DNA of 64,000 nt from Streptomyces sp. CB01580 (GCF_001905795.1 NZ_LIXJ01000012.1:124001-188000); one strand, 5' to 3'; positions 7,159 through 16,833 are shown, counted from the stretch's first letter. Program-made: numbers and translations. The notes: a model not told the origin generated them from the sequence alone.

Positions 7159-8462
7159 TCTGCGAGACGTGCGGCCAGAACAACGCACCGGGCACGCAGT
7201 TCTGCACGTCGTGCCAGGCGTTCCTGGAGTGGGAGGGGGGTTCGGGGAGTACGGGTGGGTCGGGTGGTCCGGGTGGTTCGGACGGTGCGGGCGGTTCTGG
7301 GGGCCCGGGTGGTTCGAGCAGTGCGGCTGGTGCGGGTGATGCGGGGCCTTCCGCTGCCGGGACGGGGACTGCTCCGCAGCCGACGCCGCAGCCCCGAACG
7401 CAACCACAGCCCCGACGTGATTCGCAGCCACAGCCGAACCCTCAGCCACAGCATCAATCCACGCCCCAGCCGTCTCTGATACCGCCACCACACCCACCGG
7501 CCTCACCGGCCTCACCGGCCTCACCGGCCTCACCGGCCTCACCGGCCTCACCGGCCTCACCGGCCTCACCGGCCCCACGGCCACCGTCCTCGCCCCCCGC
7601 CGCCACGGCCGCCCCGCGCCGCCCCGGCGACGAGAGGGACGCACACGAGCCGGGGCCCGAGGCGTTCCCCGACGTGCCGCCGACACCCGCGCCCGCGTCT
7701 TTGAGCCGGTCGCCCGGGGCTCCGATCCGCTGCCCCAACTGCCGTACGGAGAACGCCCCGGACCGCACCCTGTGTGTCCACTGTGCCCTGCTCCTCGACC
7801 CGGGCCCGCCGCCGGAGGTCCGGCCGCCCTGGTGGCGTCGGATCGTGCGGAGGCGACCGCGTCGGGCCCCCGTCGCCGGTGCCCGGCCGAAGCGCCGACT
7901 GTGGCGCCGTCCGGGCCTGGCGCTCCCGGTCGTGCTGGTCCTGGTGGCGTGCGGGATCTGGTTCGCCCTTCCGCATGTGCCGGGCTGGTTCGGCCTCGCC
8001 AAGGACGAGACGGGGGCGCCGGAGGCGGTGCCGCCCACCCGGTTCCGGGCCTCCAGCCGGGCGGCCGGGCATCCGGCGGGTGCCGCGTTCGACGGTTTCA
8101 ACAACCGCTACTGGGCTCCCGCGGCGGCGGGCCCCGACACCGGCGTGGGGGAGTACCTGGAGTGCGACTTCGAGCAGCCGGTCCGGGTGCTGAAGCTGGT
8201 CGTCTTCTCCGGCACGTCGACGAAACTGGACGAATTCCTCACCCAGGCACGTCCGGCCAGGATCACCGTCCGGCTCACCTCCGCCGACGGCGACCAGGTC
8301 GACAAGGTGATCAGGGTCAAGGACCAGCCCGGTCAGCAGACCTTCGACCTGCGGGGTTCGAAGGTGGTACGGGCCCGGCTCACGATGGACGAGGCGTACG
8401 GAGCGGGCGCCGGCAAGCACCTGGCCGTCGCCGAGGTCGAGTTCTTCGGACGGCGGTCCTGA
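7155..8462 (+). CDS. Zinc-ribbon, single-TM protein with discoidin/NADase-type glycan-binding-like C-terminus, last gene of the eCIS operon
   Basis: 435 aa from GTG 7155, overlapping the previous stop by four bases. Order of parts: zinc ribbon with C3-C6 and C17-C20; a long Gly/Ser then Gln/Pro low-complexity stretch; eight Ala-Ser-Pro repeats (about residues 116-139); second zinc ribbon C193/C196 and C207/C210; basic segment; one membrane helix (~255-275, LALPVVLVLVACGIWFALPH); and a C-terminal beta domain (~290-435) with a galactose-binding/discoidin pattern (AGHPAGAAFDGFNNRYWAPA). Such proteins occur in actinobacterial eCIS loci. The C-terminal domain would lie outside the membrane and could anchor or present the particle; that role is inference. 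Confidence 0.75.
   Translation: MICETCGQNNAPGTQFCTSCQAFLEWEGGSGSTGGSGGPGGSDGAGGSGGPGGSSSAAGAGDAGPSAAGTGTAPQPTPQPRTQPQPRRDSQPQPNPQPQHQSTPQPSLIPPPHPPASPASPASPASPASPASPASPASPAPRPPSSPPAATAAPRRPGDERDAHEPGPEAFPDVPPTPAPASLSRSPGAPIRCPNCRTENAPDRTLCVHCALLLDPGPPPEVRPPWWRRIVRRRPRRAPVAGARPKRRLWRRPGLALPVVLVLVACGIWFALPHVPGWFGLAKDETGAPEAVPPTRFRASSRAAGHPAGAAFDGFNNRYWAPAAAGPDTGVGEYLECDFEQPVRVLKLVVFSGTSTKLDEFLTQARPARITVRLTSADGDQVDKVIRVKDQPGQQTFDLRGSKVVRARLTMDEAYGAGAGKHLAVAEVEFFGRRS
7501..7572. repeat. Eight tandem 9-bp repeats coding for Ala-Ser-Pro
   Basis: Eight identical 9-bp units (cctcaccgg) lie within the zinc-ribbon gene and encode the (Ala-Ser-Pro)8 stretch. The period is a multiple of three, so copy-number change by slippage would vary linker length without a frameshift. 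Confidence 0.92.
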
Positions 8463-8520
8463 GGGCCCGCCCCGGCCCGGTGCCGAGCAGCGTGGCGCGG
8501 AATCGGGCCCCGGCGCGGCG

Positions 8521-9918
8521 CTATGTGGCGCGCAGCGCGACCAGGGCGTCCGCCTGGGAGAGTCCGCTCTCCTCGACCACGCCGCGCACGCTCTGCGCCT
8601 CGCGCACGAGCGCGAACCGGACCCGCCCGCCGGGGTCGGTCCGGTAGCCGTACACGGCGGGCCGGGGCAGCGAGTTGTACGAGAAGTGCGAGGAGAAGTA
8701 GTACGCCCCGGTGTCGTAGAGCGCCACCACGTCGCCCGGCTCGACGGCCGGGAGTGCGCGTGCGGTCGCGGTCAGGTCCCCGGCGAAGCAGCACGGCCCC
8801 GCGATGTCGACGACCTCGGCCGGGCCCCGCTTCGGGCGGCCCTCGGCGTCGAACACCCCGACGCGCAGCGGCCAGGCGTCGGGCATGAAGGCCGTACGGG
8901 TCGCCACCTGGGCCCCGGCGTGCGTGACCGCGATCCGCCGGCCCCCGGCCGACTTGGTGTACTCGACGACCGTGCCGATGGTGCCGCTCTTGGCGAGCAG
9001 CGACCGGCCGAACTCGGTGACCAGGGTGTATCGGCCGTCGAACAACCCGGGTGCGGCGCCGCGGAGTTCGGCCACGTAGTCCGCGTACGTCGGCCGGTCG
9101 TCCTCGTCGTCGAAGTTGACGGGCAGGCCGCCGCCGATGTCGAGTCCGGTGATCTGTGCACGGCCGAGCTCCGCGTTGACGCGCTCGGCGAGTTCGTACG
9201 CGGCCCGCACGCCCTCGGCGATGAGCGGCAGCGGGCAGCCTTGGGAACCGACGTGGGCGTGCAGCCGGTCGAGCCACGGGCGGTGCGCGAAGGCGTCGAT
9301 CACCGCGTCGACGGCCCCCGGGTCGCGCAGCGCGATCCCGAACTTGGAGGTCGCGGTCGCGGTGCTCATCGCCCCGATGGCTCCCGCGCCCACCTGGGGG
9401 TTCACCCGCAGCCCGATGGGCCCGGCGGCCTCCCGCCCGGCCAACAGACGGTCGACGCGGGCCAGTTCCTGGAAGTTGTCCAGGTTGATCGCGATGCCGC
9501 GGGCGAGGGCGAACTCCAGCTCCTCGACCGTCTTCGCGGGGCTGTCGAAGACCAGCCGGTCGTACGTGAACCCGGCGGCCAGGGCCTGCTCCAGCTCCCC
9601 CGGCGAAGCCACCTCGCAGCCCATCCCCGCGTCCGCGAGCAGCCGCAGCACCGGCACCAGGCCGCACGCCTTCGCCGCGAACGTGTGGTGCACCGGGGCC
9701 GGCCCCTCGAACGCCTCGTTCAGTGCCCCGACCGCGGCGAGCACGCCGTCCACGTCGAGCAGGCCGACCAGGGGCGACCGGGGGCCGAGCAGACCGTCCT
9801 CGACGGCACGTGCCAGCGCGGCCTCGCGGGCGCGGGCCCGCCGATGGGAAGAACGCGAAGCGCCCGAGGAAGCGCCGGAAGAAGAACCGGTACTGGTAGA
9901 GGAACCGGGAGTCGACAT
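8521..9918 (-). CDS. Fold-type III PLP-dependent decarboxylase (diaminopimelate/ornithine decarboxylase family)
   Basis: 465 aa. The PLP lysine is K83 in HHTFAAKACGLVPVL. Other family marks are the glycine loop in ITGLDIGGGLPVNFDDE, the HAHVGSQ motif, and the C-terminal GPCCFAGD segment with the active-site cysteine region and YNSLPRPAVYGY. These fit type III decarboxylases acting on diaminopimelate, ornithine/arginine or related amino acids; the substrate is not clear. The first ~30 residues are Ser/Arg-rich and may be a wrong or extended start. The gene is convergent with the eCIS operon and downstream of the PucR-like regulator on the same strand. Confidence 0.82.
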   Translation of the reverse strand: MSTPGSSTSTGSSSGASSGASRSSHRRARAREAALARAVEDGLLGPRSPLVGLLDVDGVLAAVGALNEAFEGPAPVHHTFAAKACGLVPVLRLLADAGMGCEVASPGELEQALAAGFTYDRLVFDSPAKTVEELEFALARGIAINLDNFQELARVDRLLAGREAAGPIGLRVNPQVGAGAIGAMSTATATSKFGIALRDPGAVDAVIDAFAHRPWLDRLHAHVGSQGCPLPLIAEGVRAAYELAERVNAELGRAQITGLDIGGGLPVNFDDEDDRPTYADYVAELRGAAPGLFDGRYTLVTEFGRSLLAKSGTIGTVVEYTKSAGGRRIAVTHAGAQVATRTAFMPDAWPLRVGVFDAEGRPKRGPAEVVDIAGPCCFAGDLTATARALPAVEPGDVVALYDTGAYYFSSHFSYNSLPRPAVYGYRTDPGGRVRFALVREAQSVRGVVEESGLSQADALVALRAT

Positions 9919-10079
9919 GAACCACCCTCCAGACGTCGGTCGGGCGCGGCCTCGTCGAGCGGCCGGCCGTCGTGCACAGCTTCACCGTGCGGCACCCGGC
10001 ACGTCTTCGTCCCGTACGACCACGGACGGGTGACGGCGATGTCCCGTACGACAAGGAAACGATCAGGAGGGCGGGGCGC

Positions 10080-11780
10080 TCACCGTGTGTGCCGGGCGAG
10101 CCGCAGCCCGATGTCCGCCAGGAGCCGCAGGGTGGGGTCGTCGAGGTCGAGGCCGAACAGTTCGCGGGCCCGTCGCAGCCGGTACCGCAAGGTGTTCGCA
10201 TGCACGTTCAGGAGCCGGGCGGCCACGCCCGTGTCCCCGAACGCGTCCAGGTAGGCGGCCACCGACGCACCGTAAGCGGAACCGTGCGCGCGGTCGTGCT
10301 CCGTCATCGCGTGCACGGGCCCCGACAGGGTCTCCCACAACGGCCCGACCCGGTCGAGCACCCGCAACAGTGCCGCCTCGGGAACCACCTCGTCGTACGC
10401 CGCCGCTGCCGACACCGCCCCCGCCCCTGCCGCCGTGCCCGGCCCGTCCCCCGTGGCAGGCCCCCGCGCGGCCCGTTGCCGCAGCACCCGCACCACCAGT
10501 TCCGCGGCCTCGCGCGACGCGGGCAGCTCCGACAGGTCCGCGGCGACCGGCCCGACGCCCGTGAACACCACCCCGCGTGACACCGAGCGGGCCGCCGGCA
10601 GCAGTCCGCGCGCCGGATCGGTCTCGCCCTCGGCCGCCGGGACCAGGACGTGGAGCCGCCGCCCGGTCCGCGCGGTCACGCACCCCGGCCGATAGGCCGT
10701 GGCCTGCAACGCGAGCACGTCCAGTACCCGCTGCTCGGAGGCGCTCCCGGAAACGGGAACGGGCGAAACGGGTGGCGGGGCAGGAGCGGAAGTCGGGCTC
10801 GGGAGGGAAGACGAGCCGGGCACGGCCCGGGCCGCCCGGCCGCCGTACACCTCCGCGCCCACCACCGTGGAGGGGTCCGCGCCCATCACCGCGGACGGGT
10901 GCACCTCCGCGACCATCACCGCGTACGGCCGTCCCGGGACGAGCCCGGCCTCGCGCGCGGCCCGCGCCGCGTACGCGCTGTCCTCCGCGTACGTGCGGTG
11001 CTCCAGAAGGGCGTGCACCGCCTCCTCCCGCGCCCGCGCCGCCGCCCGGCCCCAGGTCCGGTGGTGCGACAGATGGGGTACGGCTGCCCGTGCCGCCGTA
11101 CGCAGCGCCTCCGCCGCGCCTGCGGCGAGCGGCCTGCCGTCCGCGGCGGCCCAGAGCGAGCCGAGCACCTCGGAGCCGTCCCGCACCGCGATGACCAGCC
11201 GTTCGGCGTAACGGCCGTCGGCGGGCAGGCGCACCACGCCGTCGGTGTTCCACAGGGTCCGGAAGAAGCCGCTCTCCCGCAGCTCGTGGACGCGCCAACG
11301 CGGAACCTCCTGACCGAGGATCGTCAGCCGCCGCATCGGATCGGGTTCGTGCTCCAGCCGTGAGTACGCGAGGACACGGGACTGCGGGTCCTCGATCGTG
11401 ATCGCTCCGCCGACCAGGTCCGCCACCGTGTTGGCCAGCCCCGGCAGATCGCCGAGCCGCAGCCCTCCCACCTCTCCCACTTCTCCTGCCTCCCCTGGCT
11501 CTCCCGGCTCTCCCGCTCCTCTTGTCACTCCCACGTCTCCCACCCCGTCCACCCTGTCCGCCCCGTCCGCCCCATTCGTTCCGTCCATGTCGTCCGGGCC
11601 GCTGAACGCCGGAGCGGTGCGCGGCCGGCCCAGCACCTCCGTCCGTCCGAGGTCCGGCCGCCGCGTCAGCAACGCCGTACGTCCCGCGCCCGCCGCCTCC
11701 GGCAACGCCGACGACGCCCCACGGGATCCCCGCCGCATCATCACGGCGGCGGCCCCGGCCCGTTCGGCGTCCCGCGGCAC
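10080..11780 (-). CDS. PucR-type transcriptional regulator with C-terminal helix-turn-helix
   Basis: 566 aa from GTG 11780. The C-terminal ~60 residues (AYLDAFGDTGVAARLLNVHA, NTLRYRLRRARELFGLDLDD) are the PucR/CdaR HTH. The centre is a GGDEF-like/helical region of the family, and the N-terminal third has a GAF-like part (ITIEDPQSRVLAYSRLEHEP). The first ~105 residues are low complexity with Gly-Glu-Pro repeats, so a later start (for example the ATG at 11591) is possible. Two Ala/Gly/Pro-rich insertions interrupt the middle. It precedes the decarboxylase on the same strand with a 161-base gap and probably controls it (inference). Confidence 0.8.
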   Translation of the reverse strand: MPRDAERAGAAAVMMRRGSRGASSALPEAAGAGRTALLTRRPDLGRTEVLGRPRTAPAFSGPDDMDGTNGADGADRVDGVGDVGVTRGAGEPGEPGEAGEVGEVGGLRLGDLPGLANTVADLVGGAITIEDPQSRVLAYSRLEHEPDPMRRLTILGQEVPRWRVHELRESGFFRTLWNTDGVVRLPADGRYAERLVIAVRDGSEVLGSLWAAADGRPLAAGAAEALRTAARAAVPHLSHHRTWGRAAARAREEAVHALLEHRTYAEDSAYAARAAREAGLVPGRPYAVMVAEVHPSAVMGADPSTVVGAEVYGGRAARAVPGSSSLPSPTSAPAPPPVSPVPVSGSASEQRVLDVLALQATAYRPGCVTARTGRRLHVLVPAAEGETDPARGLLPAARSVSRGVVFTGVGPVAADLSELPASREAAELVVRVLRQRAARGPATGDGPGTAAGAGAVSAAAAYDEVVPEAALLRVLDRVGPLWETLSGPVHAMTEHDRAHGSAYGASVAAYLDAFGDTGVAARLLNVHANTLRYRLRRARELFGLDLDDPTLRLLADIGLRLARHTR

Positions 11781-11904
11781 ATCGACCGCCCCCGGCGAGC
11801 GACTTCCACGCCGACGGAGAGCAGGATCACGCCGGCCGCCACCGACCGGGCGCCGCCGCCCCGGTCCCCGACCTCGATCCCGGGTTCGGTCCCGGTTCCG
11901 GGGT

Positions 11905-13158
11905 TCAGTCCCGGTCCCGGCTCCGGTCCCCGACCCCGTCGAAGGCGATGTTCAGATGTCGGGGCCCGCGCAGCACGGCGTTGCGCCGGTAGGGCGGCGG
12001 GTCCTCCACCAGACGCGGGTTGTCGAGCCTGCGGACCAGCTCGGTGAGGGCGATCTGGGCCTCCAGGCGGGCGAGGGGTGCGCCGAAACAGGCGTGGATA
12101 CCGCTGCCGAAACCGAGGTGCTGGTTGTCCTCACGGTCGGGGTCGAAAAGGTCCGGGTCGGCGAACCGTCGGGGGTCGCGGTTGCCGGAGGCCAGCACGA
12201 GCCAGAGGGCGGAGCCCTTGGTGATGGTGGTGCCGCACAGGTCGATGTCCGCGAGCACGGTGCGCTGCGGCAGTAGTTGAACGGGCGGTTCGAAGCGCAG
12301 GAGTTCCTCCACGACCGGACCGGCGAGCCGGGGGTCGGTGCGCAGCCGTTCCAGCACCTCGGGGTTGCGCAGCAGGGTGAGCATCCCGTTGGTGATCAGG
12401 TTGACCGTGGTCTCGTGACCGGCGATCAGCAGCAGGGAGGCGGTGCTGAGCACCTCCATGCGGCTCATCCGCCCGTCCGGGCCCTGATGGTTGACCAGTG
12501 CGGAGAGCAGGTCGTCGCCGGGAGCGTCGCCGCGTTCGTCGATGAGCTGCGACAGATACGCGCCCAGCTCGGTACGGGCCCGCTGGGTGACGCGGCGTCG
12601 CTCCTCGGGGTCCTGTCCCGGCACCGGGTCGAGCCCGGCGGCGATGGTGTCGGCCCAGGTGTGGAAGCGCGCCTCGTCCTCGCGGGGAACGCCCAGCAGT
12701 CGGCAGATCACGGTGACGGGGAACGGGTACGAGAAGTCGTCGACGAGGTCGACCTGCTTCCGGTCCCCGAACGCGTCGATGAGCCCGGAGACGATGCCGG
12801 CCAGTTCGCCCCGCATGTCGTTGATGCGCCGGGGAGTCTCCGGCGGCCCGAACGGGCGCATGGTCATACGGCGCAGCCGGTCGTGCTCGGGAGGGTCGAG
12901 CCGGAGGAAGGAGGGCGGCAGCACGGACGTGTCGTCGTCCGGGAGCAGGACCCCGGCGACGCCGGGGGAGAGGTTGCGGGCGTCCGAGCTGACCCGGGGG
13001 TCGTGCAGCAGGCCCTTGATCTCCCAGTACGTGCTGACGACGAACAGGCCGTCGCCGCCCTGGACGACCGGTGTTCTGCGGAGTTCGGAGTACAGCGGAT
13101 AGGGGTCGGCACGGTTGTCGTAGGAGAGGATCTGCCGCAGGAGTTCTTCGTGCGTCAT
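11905..13158 (-). CDS. Bacterial class I cytochrome P450 (CYP105/107-like)
   Basis: 417 aa. The haem-binding loop is HLGFGSGIHACFGAPLAR with the thiolate ligand C357. The I-helix oxygen-activation motif is LLIAGHETT, the K-helix ExxR is EELLR, and the early LRLDPPEHDRLRRM helix is typical of actinomycete P450s. It should hydroxylate or epoxidise a small molecule using electrons from the ferredoxin and reductase encoded immediately upstream. There is no biosynthetic cluster around it, so the substrate is unknown and could be xenobiotic. A purine-rich RBS (ccaagga) precedes the ATG. Confidence 0.93.
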   Translation of the reverse strand: MTHEELLRQILSYDNRADPYPLYSELRRTPVVQGGDGLFVVSTYWEIKGLLHDPRVSSDARNLSPGVAGVLLPDDDTSVLPPSFLRLDPPEHDRLRRMTMRPFGPPETPRRINDMRGELAGIVSGLIDAFGDRKQVDLVDDFSYPFPVTVICRLLGVPREDEARFHTWADTIAAGLDPVPGQDPEERRRVTQRARTELGAYLSQLIDERGDAPGDDLLSALVNHQGPDGRMSRMEVLSTASLLLIAGHETTVNLITNGMLTLLRNPEVLERLRTDPRLAGPVVEELLRFEPPVQLLPQRTVLADIDLCGTTITKGSALWLVLASGNRDPRRFADPDLFDPDREDNQHLGFGSGIHACFGAPLARLEAQIALTELVRRLDNPRLVEDPPPYRRNAVLRGPRHLNIAFDGVGDRSRDRD

Positions 13159-13305
13159 GGTGGCGGTCCTTGGGAGGGGGCTGCGGGCCGGGCCCGGGGA
13201 ACGTGTCCGTCCGGTCCTGTGGGGGACGTGCCCCGTCCGGGAAACCGTGTCCGGGGCCGGTCCGGGCCCGGGGCGACGGGACCGTCCGGGGCCGAGTGCC
13301 CGGAT

Positions 13306-14688
13306 TCAGGCCCGGGCGGGGGTGAACGTGATCTGCTGGTCGGTCGGTGAGTAGCCGCTCACGGTCACGGACGGTCCGTGCGTGGGCAGGGAGGGGTCCG
13401 GGAATTCGGCCGGGACCGGTCGCAGACCCTCGGGACGGAGGTCCACGGAGGTGTACGGCGGCGGGAACGGCGCGGCCGACTCGATCTGCCGCTGATAGAA
13501 CTCCAGCCACTTCGTCTGGTCGAACGCGACGGCGGCGATGACCCGGTCCTGGTACCCGTACACGCAGGTGAAGCGGCGATCGGCGAGCGATCCCTGGGCG
13601 ACGACGATCTCCTCGCCCAGGGACGGGACACCGACCGACTTGATGTTGACACCGAACTGGGCGGACCAGAACGCCGGGACCCACAGGTGCGGGCGGCGCT
13701 GCGAACTGCTGCTGATCATGTTGTGCGCCGCGGTCTCGGCCTGCGCGACGGCGTTGCCCCAGTGTTCGAGGGACAGGAACTGGTACCCGAACAGCGCGTG
13801 CGGGGACCGGGCGACGTCCCCGGCCACGAACACGTCGTCGGTGACGATGCCGCGTACGTCGAACGCCCGGCACCCGGCGTCGCAGGCGATCCCGCGCGGA
13901 CCGGCGCCCAGCCCGGAACCGGCCAGCCATTCGGTGTTGCGGGACGCGCCGAGCGAGACCACCGCGACATCGGCGTCGAGAGCGGTGCCGTCGGACAGAT
14001 GGGCCCGCCGCAGGCGCCCCGCCGCGTCGCCCTCCAGGGCCGTGACCATGATCCCGCAGCGCAGGTCCACCCCGTGCGCGCGTTGCAGCTCCGCGGCCAC
14101 CCGGCCCACCACCCCGCCGAGCGCGCCCACGAGCGGGGCGGCACCCCGCTCGGCCACGGTCACCGGCAGCCCGCGTTCGCGACAGGCCGACGCGATCTCC
14201 GAGCCGGTGAACCCGGCGCCGATGACGAGCACCCGGCGGGGCGACGCGGCCAGTCGCCGCCGCAGCCGGGCCGCGTCCTCGCGGGTGCGCAGGACGAAGA
14301 CCCCGTCGAGCCGGGCCTCCGCCTCGTGCGGCCAGGGGCGGGCGTGCACCCCGGTGGCGATCAGCAACCGGTCGTACGGCACCTCGTCCCCGTCGGCCAG
14401 GCGCACCCGTTTGGCCGCCATGTCGAGGCCGGTTGCGGCGACCCCGAGCCGCCAGTGCGCGTCGAGCGCCACGCGCCGGGGCAGCGCGGTGCGCTCGGGG
14501 GCCGCCCGGCCCAGCAGCACCTGCTTGGAGAGCGGCGGCCGGTCGTACGGCTCGTGGGGCTCGTCACCGATCAGCGTGAGCGATCCGGCGAAGCCCTCCT
14601 CGCGCAGCGTCTCCGCGGCCCGGAGCCCGGCCAGCGAGGCGCCGACGATCACGATGCGCCCCTCGCGCCTCAGCCATTCCAGCGACAT
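13306..14688 (-). CDS. FAD-dependent ferredoxin reductase, NAD(P)H-using
   Basis: 460 aa from ATG 14688; an in-frame GTG at 14700 is an alternative that would overlap the ferredoxin gene. The N-terminal FAD site is RIVIVGASLAGLRAAETLR, the NAD(P)H Rossmann motif is RVLVIGAGFTGSEIAS, and the second FAD motif is DDVFVAGDVARSP. This is the putidaredoxin-reductase-like fold that passes electrons from NAD(P)H to a small ferredoxin. The start lies one base beyond the ferredoxin stop, so the pair is co-translated. P450 follows 147 bases downstream. Length is slightly above average because of a Pro-rich C-terminal extension. Confidence 0.9.
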   Translation of the reverse strand: MSLEWLRREGRIVIVGASLAGLRAAETLREEGFAGSLTLIGDEPHEPYDRPPLSKQVLLGRAAPERTALPRRVALDAHWRLGVAATGLDMAAKRVRLADGDEVPYDRLLIATGVHARPWPHEAEARLDGVFVLRTREDAARLRRRLAASPRRVLVIGAGFTGSEIASACRERGLPVTVAERGAAPLVGALGGVVGRVAAELQRAHGVDLRCGIMVTALEGDAAGRLRRAHLSDGTALDADVAVVSLGASRNTEWLAGSGLGAGPRGIACDAGCRAFDVRGIVTDDVFVAGDVARSPHALFGYQFLSLEHWGNAVAQAETAAHNMISSSSQRRPHLWVPAFWSAQFGVNIKSVGVPSLGEEIVVAQGSLADRRFTCVYGYQDRVIAAVAFDQTKWLEFYQRQIESAAPFPPPYTSVDLRPEGLRPVPAEFPDPSLPTHGPSVTVSGYSPTDQQITFTPARA

Positions 14689-14689
14689 G

Positions 14690-14938
14690 TCACCGGACAC
14701 CGGACCTCCCCCCTCCCGCGCCGCCCTGTTCGAGCGCCGCGTCGCCGAGGCCGTCCTCGACCAGGATCGCCTGCACCGGGCACGCGGTGGCGGCGCGCAG
14801 CACCTGGTCCCGCTGCGCCTCGTCGGCATGCGGGTTGTACAGCAGCGCCTCGTCGCCGTGCATGGCGAAGACGTCGGGTGCGAGGAAGGCGCACTGCGCG
14901 TAGCCCTGGCACCGGTTGAGATCGACGACAAGCCTCAT
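14690..14938 (-). CDS. Small [3Fe-4S]-type ferredoxin, P450 redox partner
   Basis: 82 aa from ATG 14938 (MRLVVDLNRCQGYAQCAFLA). Only three cysteines are positioned to bind a cluster (C10, C16, C53 in ATACPVQAI), with Tyr13 at the usual fourth-ligand position, the pattern of [3Fe-4S] ferredoxins that serve Streptomyces and Mycobacterium P450s. An aaagg RBS lies about nine bases upstream. It is the first gene of the ferredoxin-reductase-P450 operon. Confidence 0.9.
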   Translation of the reverse strand: MRLVVDLNRCQGYAQCAFLAPDVFAMHGDEALLYNPHADEAQRDQVLRAATACPVQAILVEDGLGDAALEQGGAGGGRSGVR

Positions 14939-16020
14939 CAAGGGGCCGCCTTTCCGAGTAGTACCCTCGCGCCTCAGCCTGGGAGGACCGCCGTGGTTCC
15001 GCGAGCAATGGCGACCCGATGGAGTCAACGCCCCCACCGGCCGCGCTGCGCACCCACACGTGCACGCATCGTTCCGCCGCACCCGATCCCGCCCCAGAAA
15101 TGCCGGAGAGGCGCAAATAAGTAGAGCAGCCCCTTGACGCGGACGGAAACGGGAGGAAAATAGTCAATACACCAGAAAACCAGAGTGAGCCGCACCGTCG
15201 GAGAAGACGTTCATCGACACGCGTGACTCACTTGTTGGCTCTGGCCAGGCCCCCGGCGGATCCGCTCGATCCCGGAGTTCTCAACGACGGTTGAAACCCG
15301 CGAGACCGAGAAGGACTACCGGGGACTGTTTATGCCCGGACCCGTTTCCCGCCCCGGGAACATTTTCCGGCGGGCGGCCATCGGCGCTCGGCCCCGACCG
15401 CGTTCCTGATCCCCCGATCCAGCCGGCTTCCCGATCTGGCCGGTTCGGCTACCGGGAATGCCGACGCATCCCGTTCCGTGCTCTGCGCCGTACCCGTACC
15501 TGCCACGGGTTCCGCGGCATCGGTCCCACATGGCCCCGGACGAGTCCGAGGGTTCCCGCGAGACCGCCTGCGAACGCCTGAAACCCATGTGTACGGTCCC
15601 GCCCGCCACAAGACGCGAGCATGCGTGCGGGCTCGACCGGAGGGCTTCCCAGGCCCACGCCAATCCGTCCCGTACGAGCCCCGTCGGGGCTTCGGGGCCG
15701 ACGAACGCAGGTGCCGTCCGGCTTCGCCGACCGACCCCCGCCGCGCGAGTTTTCCTTCCACCACGTCGTAGGCCACGTACTGAAGCGCGTACGAGCGCTG
15801 ACGTTCACATCTTCGACCGTGAGTGCCGCAACGGCCGGCCCTGGTCCGCGCGCTGCCGGAAAACACCACGCGCGGAGGCGCTACGCGCACGGGAAAGCAG
15901 CATGCGTACGGAAGTCCGCGTGCCGCTACCGGTGCCCGGACCATCACCGAGCGCGCGAAGCGGCGTGCGACTTCGCCGGACTCGTCGACGCCGCGTGAAC
16001 GCACTGAAGGAGATTCCGCC
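14939..16020. other. 1.08-kb gene-poor stretch between the divergent P450 and TIR operons
   Basis: No frame here has convincing homology or codon bias; the long frames on both strands look like GC-rich shadows with Arg-rich nonsense. The first ~250 bases (15100-15320) are less GC-rich and include inverted-repeat-like GTGAG/CTCAC words, which suits promoters of the divergent operons. The rest is unassigned. The TIR gene RBS (aaggaga) is at its right end. Confidence 0.5.
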
Positions 16021-16833
16021 ATGCATCTGATCTTCGTGAACTATCGCACCGAGGATGAGGAGGCCACTGCCACTCTCGTCGAGCGGGAACTCTCCCGGAT
16101 CTTCGGCGACGAGAACGTCTTCCGCGCGAGCAAGTCCATTGGCCCGGGAAGCCGTTATCCCCAGGAGATCCTCACCGCTGTCCGCCACTGCCGCGTGCTG
16201 CTGGCCGTTGTCGGCCCCCGCTGGCTGGAGGCGCGGTCGGCCGGCGGCGCAGCCGCGCTGGAGAACCCGGACGACTGGACACGCCGGGAGATTCTGGAGG
16301 CGTTCGTGTCCGGAGCCGTTGTCATCCCCGTCCTCGTCGCCCGCACGGAACGTCTCCGGGCCGCGGATCTCCCGCCGGAGCTCGGCGTTCTCGCGGATTG
16401 CCAGTACCGCCGCTTCGACCACCGCAACGCCGACGCCGATCTCTCGCGGCTGGCCGACGACCTCATCGGCCTGCTTCCCGAACTCGCCGAAGCGGCACGG
16501 AGGAATGGATACGCGCCGAGGGCTTCGGCGAGAGCAGAGGGCGAACGAGTCGGTGACGACCAGGAGAACGGGACCGCCCGGGTGTGTGCCGATGTGATCA
16601 ACCACCGTCAGCGCGGTGGCATCGGCAACCTCAACGGTGACTTTTCCGGGACGTTCATCAGCGAGCCACAAGGGCCTGTCCATACCGGGAACGGACACAT
16701 CTTCCAGACACCCGAGCCCCACCCGGACCCGAGGTTCTCCCGAGCCGGACGCGACATCGCCCATGGGGCCGACAACCGTGGAGCGAGCCGACGGCGATCG
16801 ATCCGGGGCCGCCGGTCGGCGGGTACGGAGTGA
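16021..16833 (+). CDS. TIR-domain effector with C-terminal GPVH-type signalling motif
   Basis: 270 aa from ATG 16021, with aaggaga seven bases upstream. Residues 1-155 form a TIR domain: box 1 IFVNYRTEDEE, a central VFRASKSIGPGSRYPQEI segment, VLLAVVGPRWL, and an alpha-helix DDWTRREILEAFV with E90 as the likely catalytic glutamate of NAD-consuming TIRs. The tail from ~160 is disordered and contains, at 210-228, a Gly-rich element ending in GPVHTGNGHIF. Nearly the same element starts the next protein, suggesting that the two associate through it. The stop overlaps the next start (TGATG). A role as a cell-suicide or defence effector is inference from TIR families. Confidence 0.8.
   Translation: MHLIFVNYRTEDEEATATLVERELSRIFGDENVFRASKSIGPGSRYPQEILTAVRHCRVLLAVVGPRWLEARSAGGAAALENPDDWTRREILEAFVSGAVVIPVLVARTERLRAADLPPELGVLADCQYRRFDHRNADADLSRLADDLIGLLPELAEAARRNGYAPRASARAEGERVGDDQENGTARVCADVINHRQRGGIGNLNGDFSGTFISEPQGPVHTGNGHIFQTPEPHPDPRFSRAGRDIAHGADNRGASRRRSIRGRRSAGTE

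Noticed and set aside
15330..16022. 230-aa minus-strand frame in the P450-TIR gap
   Set aside because: Arg-rich with no motif, overlapping other equally long frames on both strands; codon use does not support a gene.
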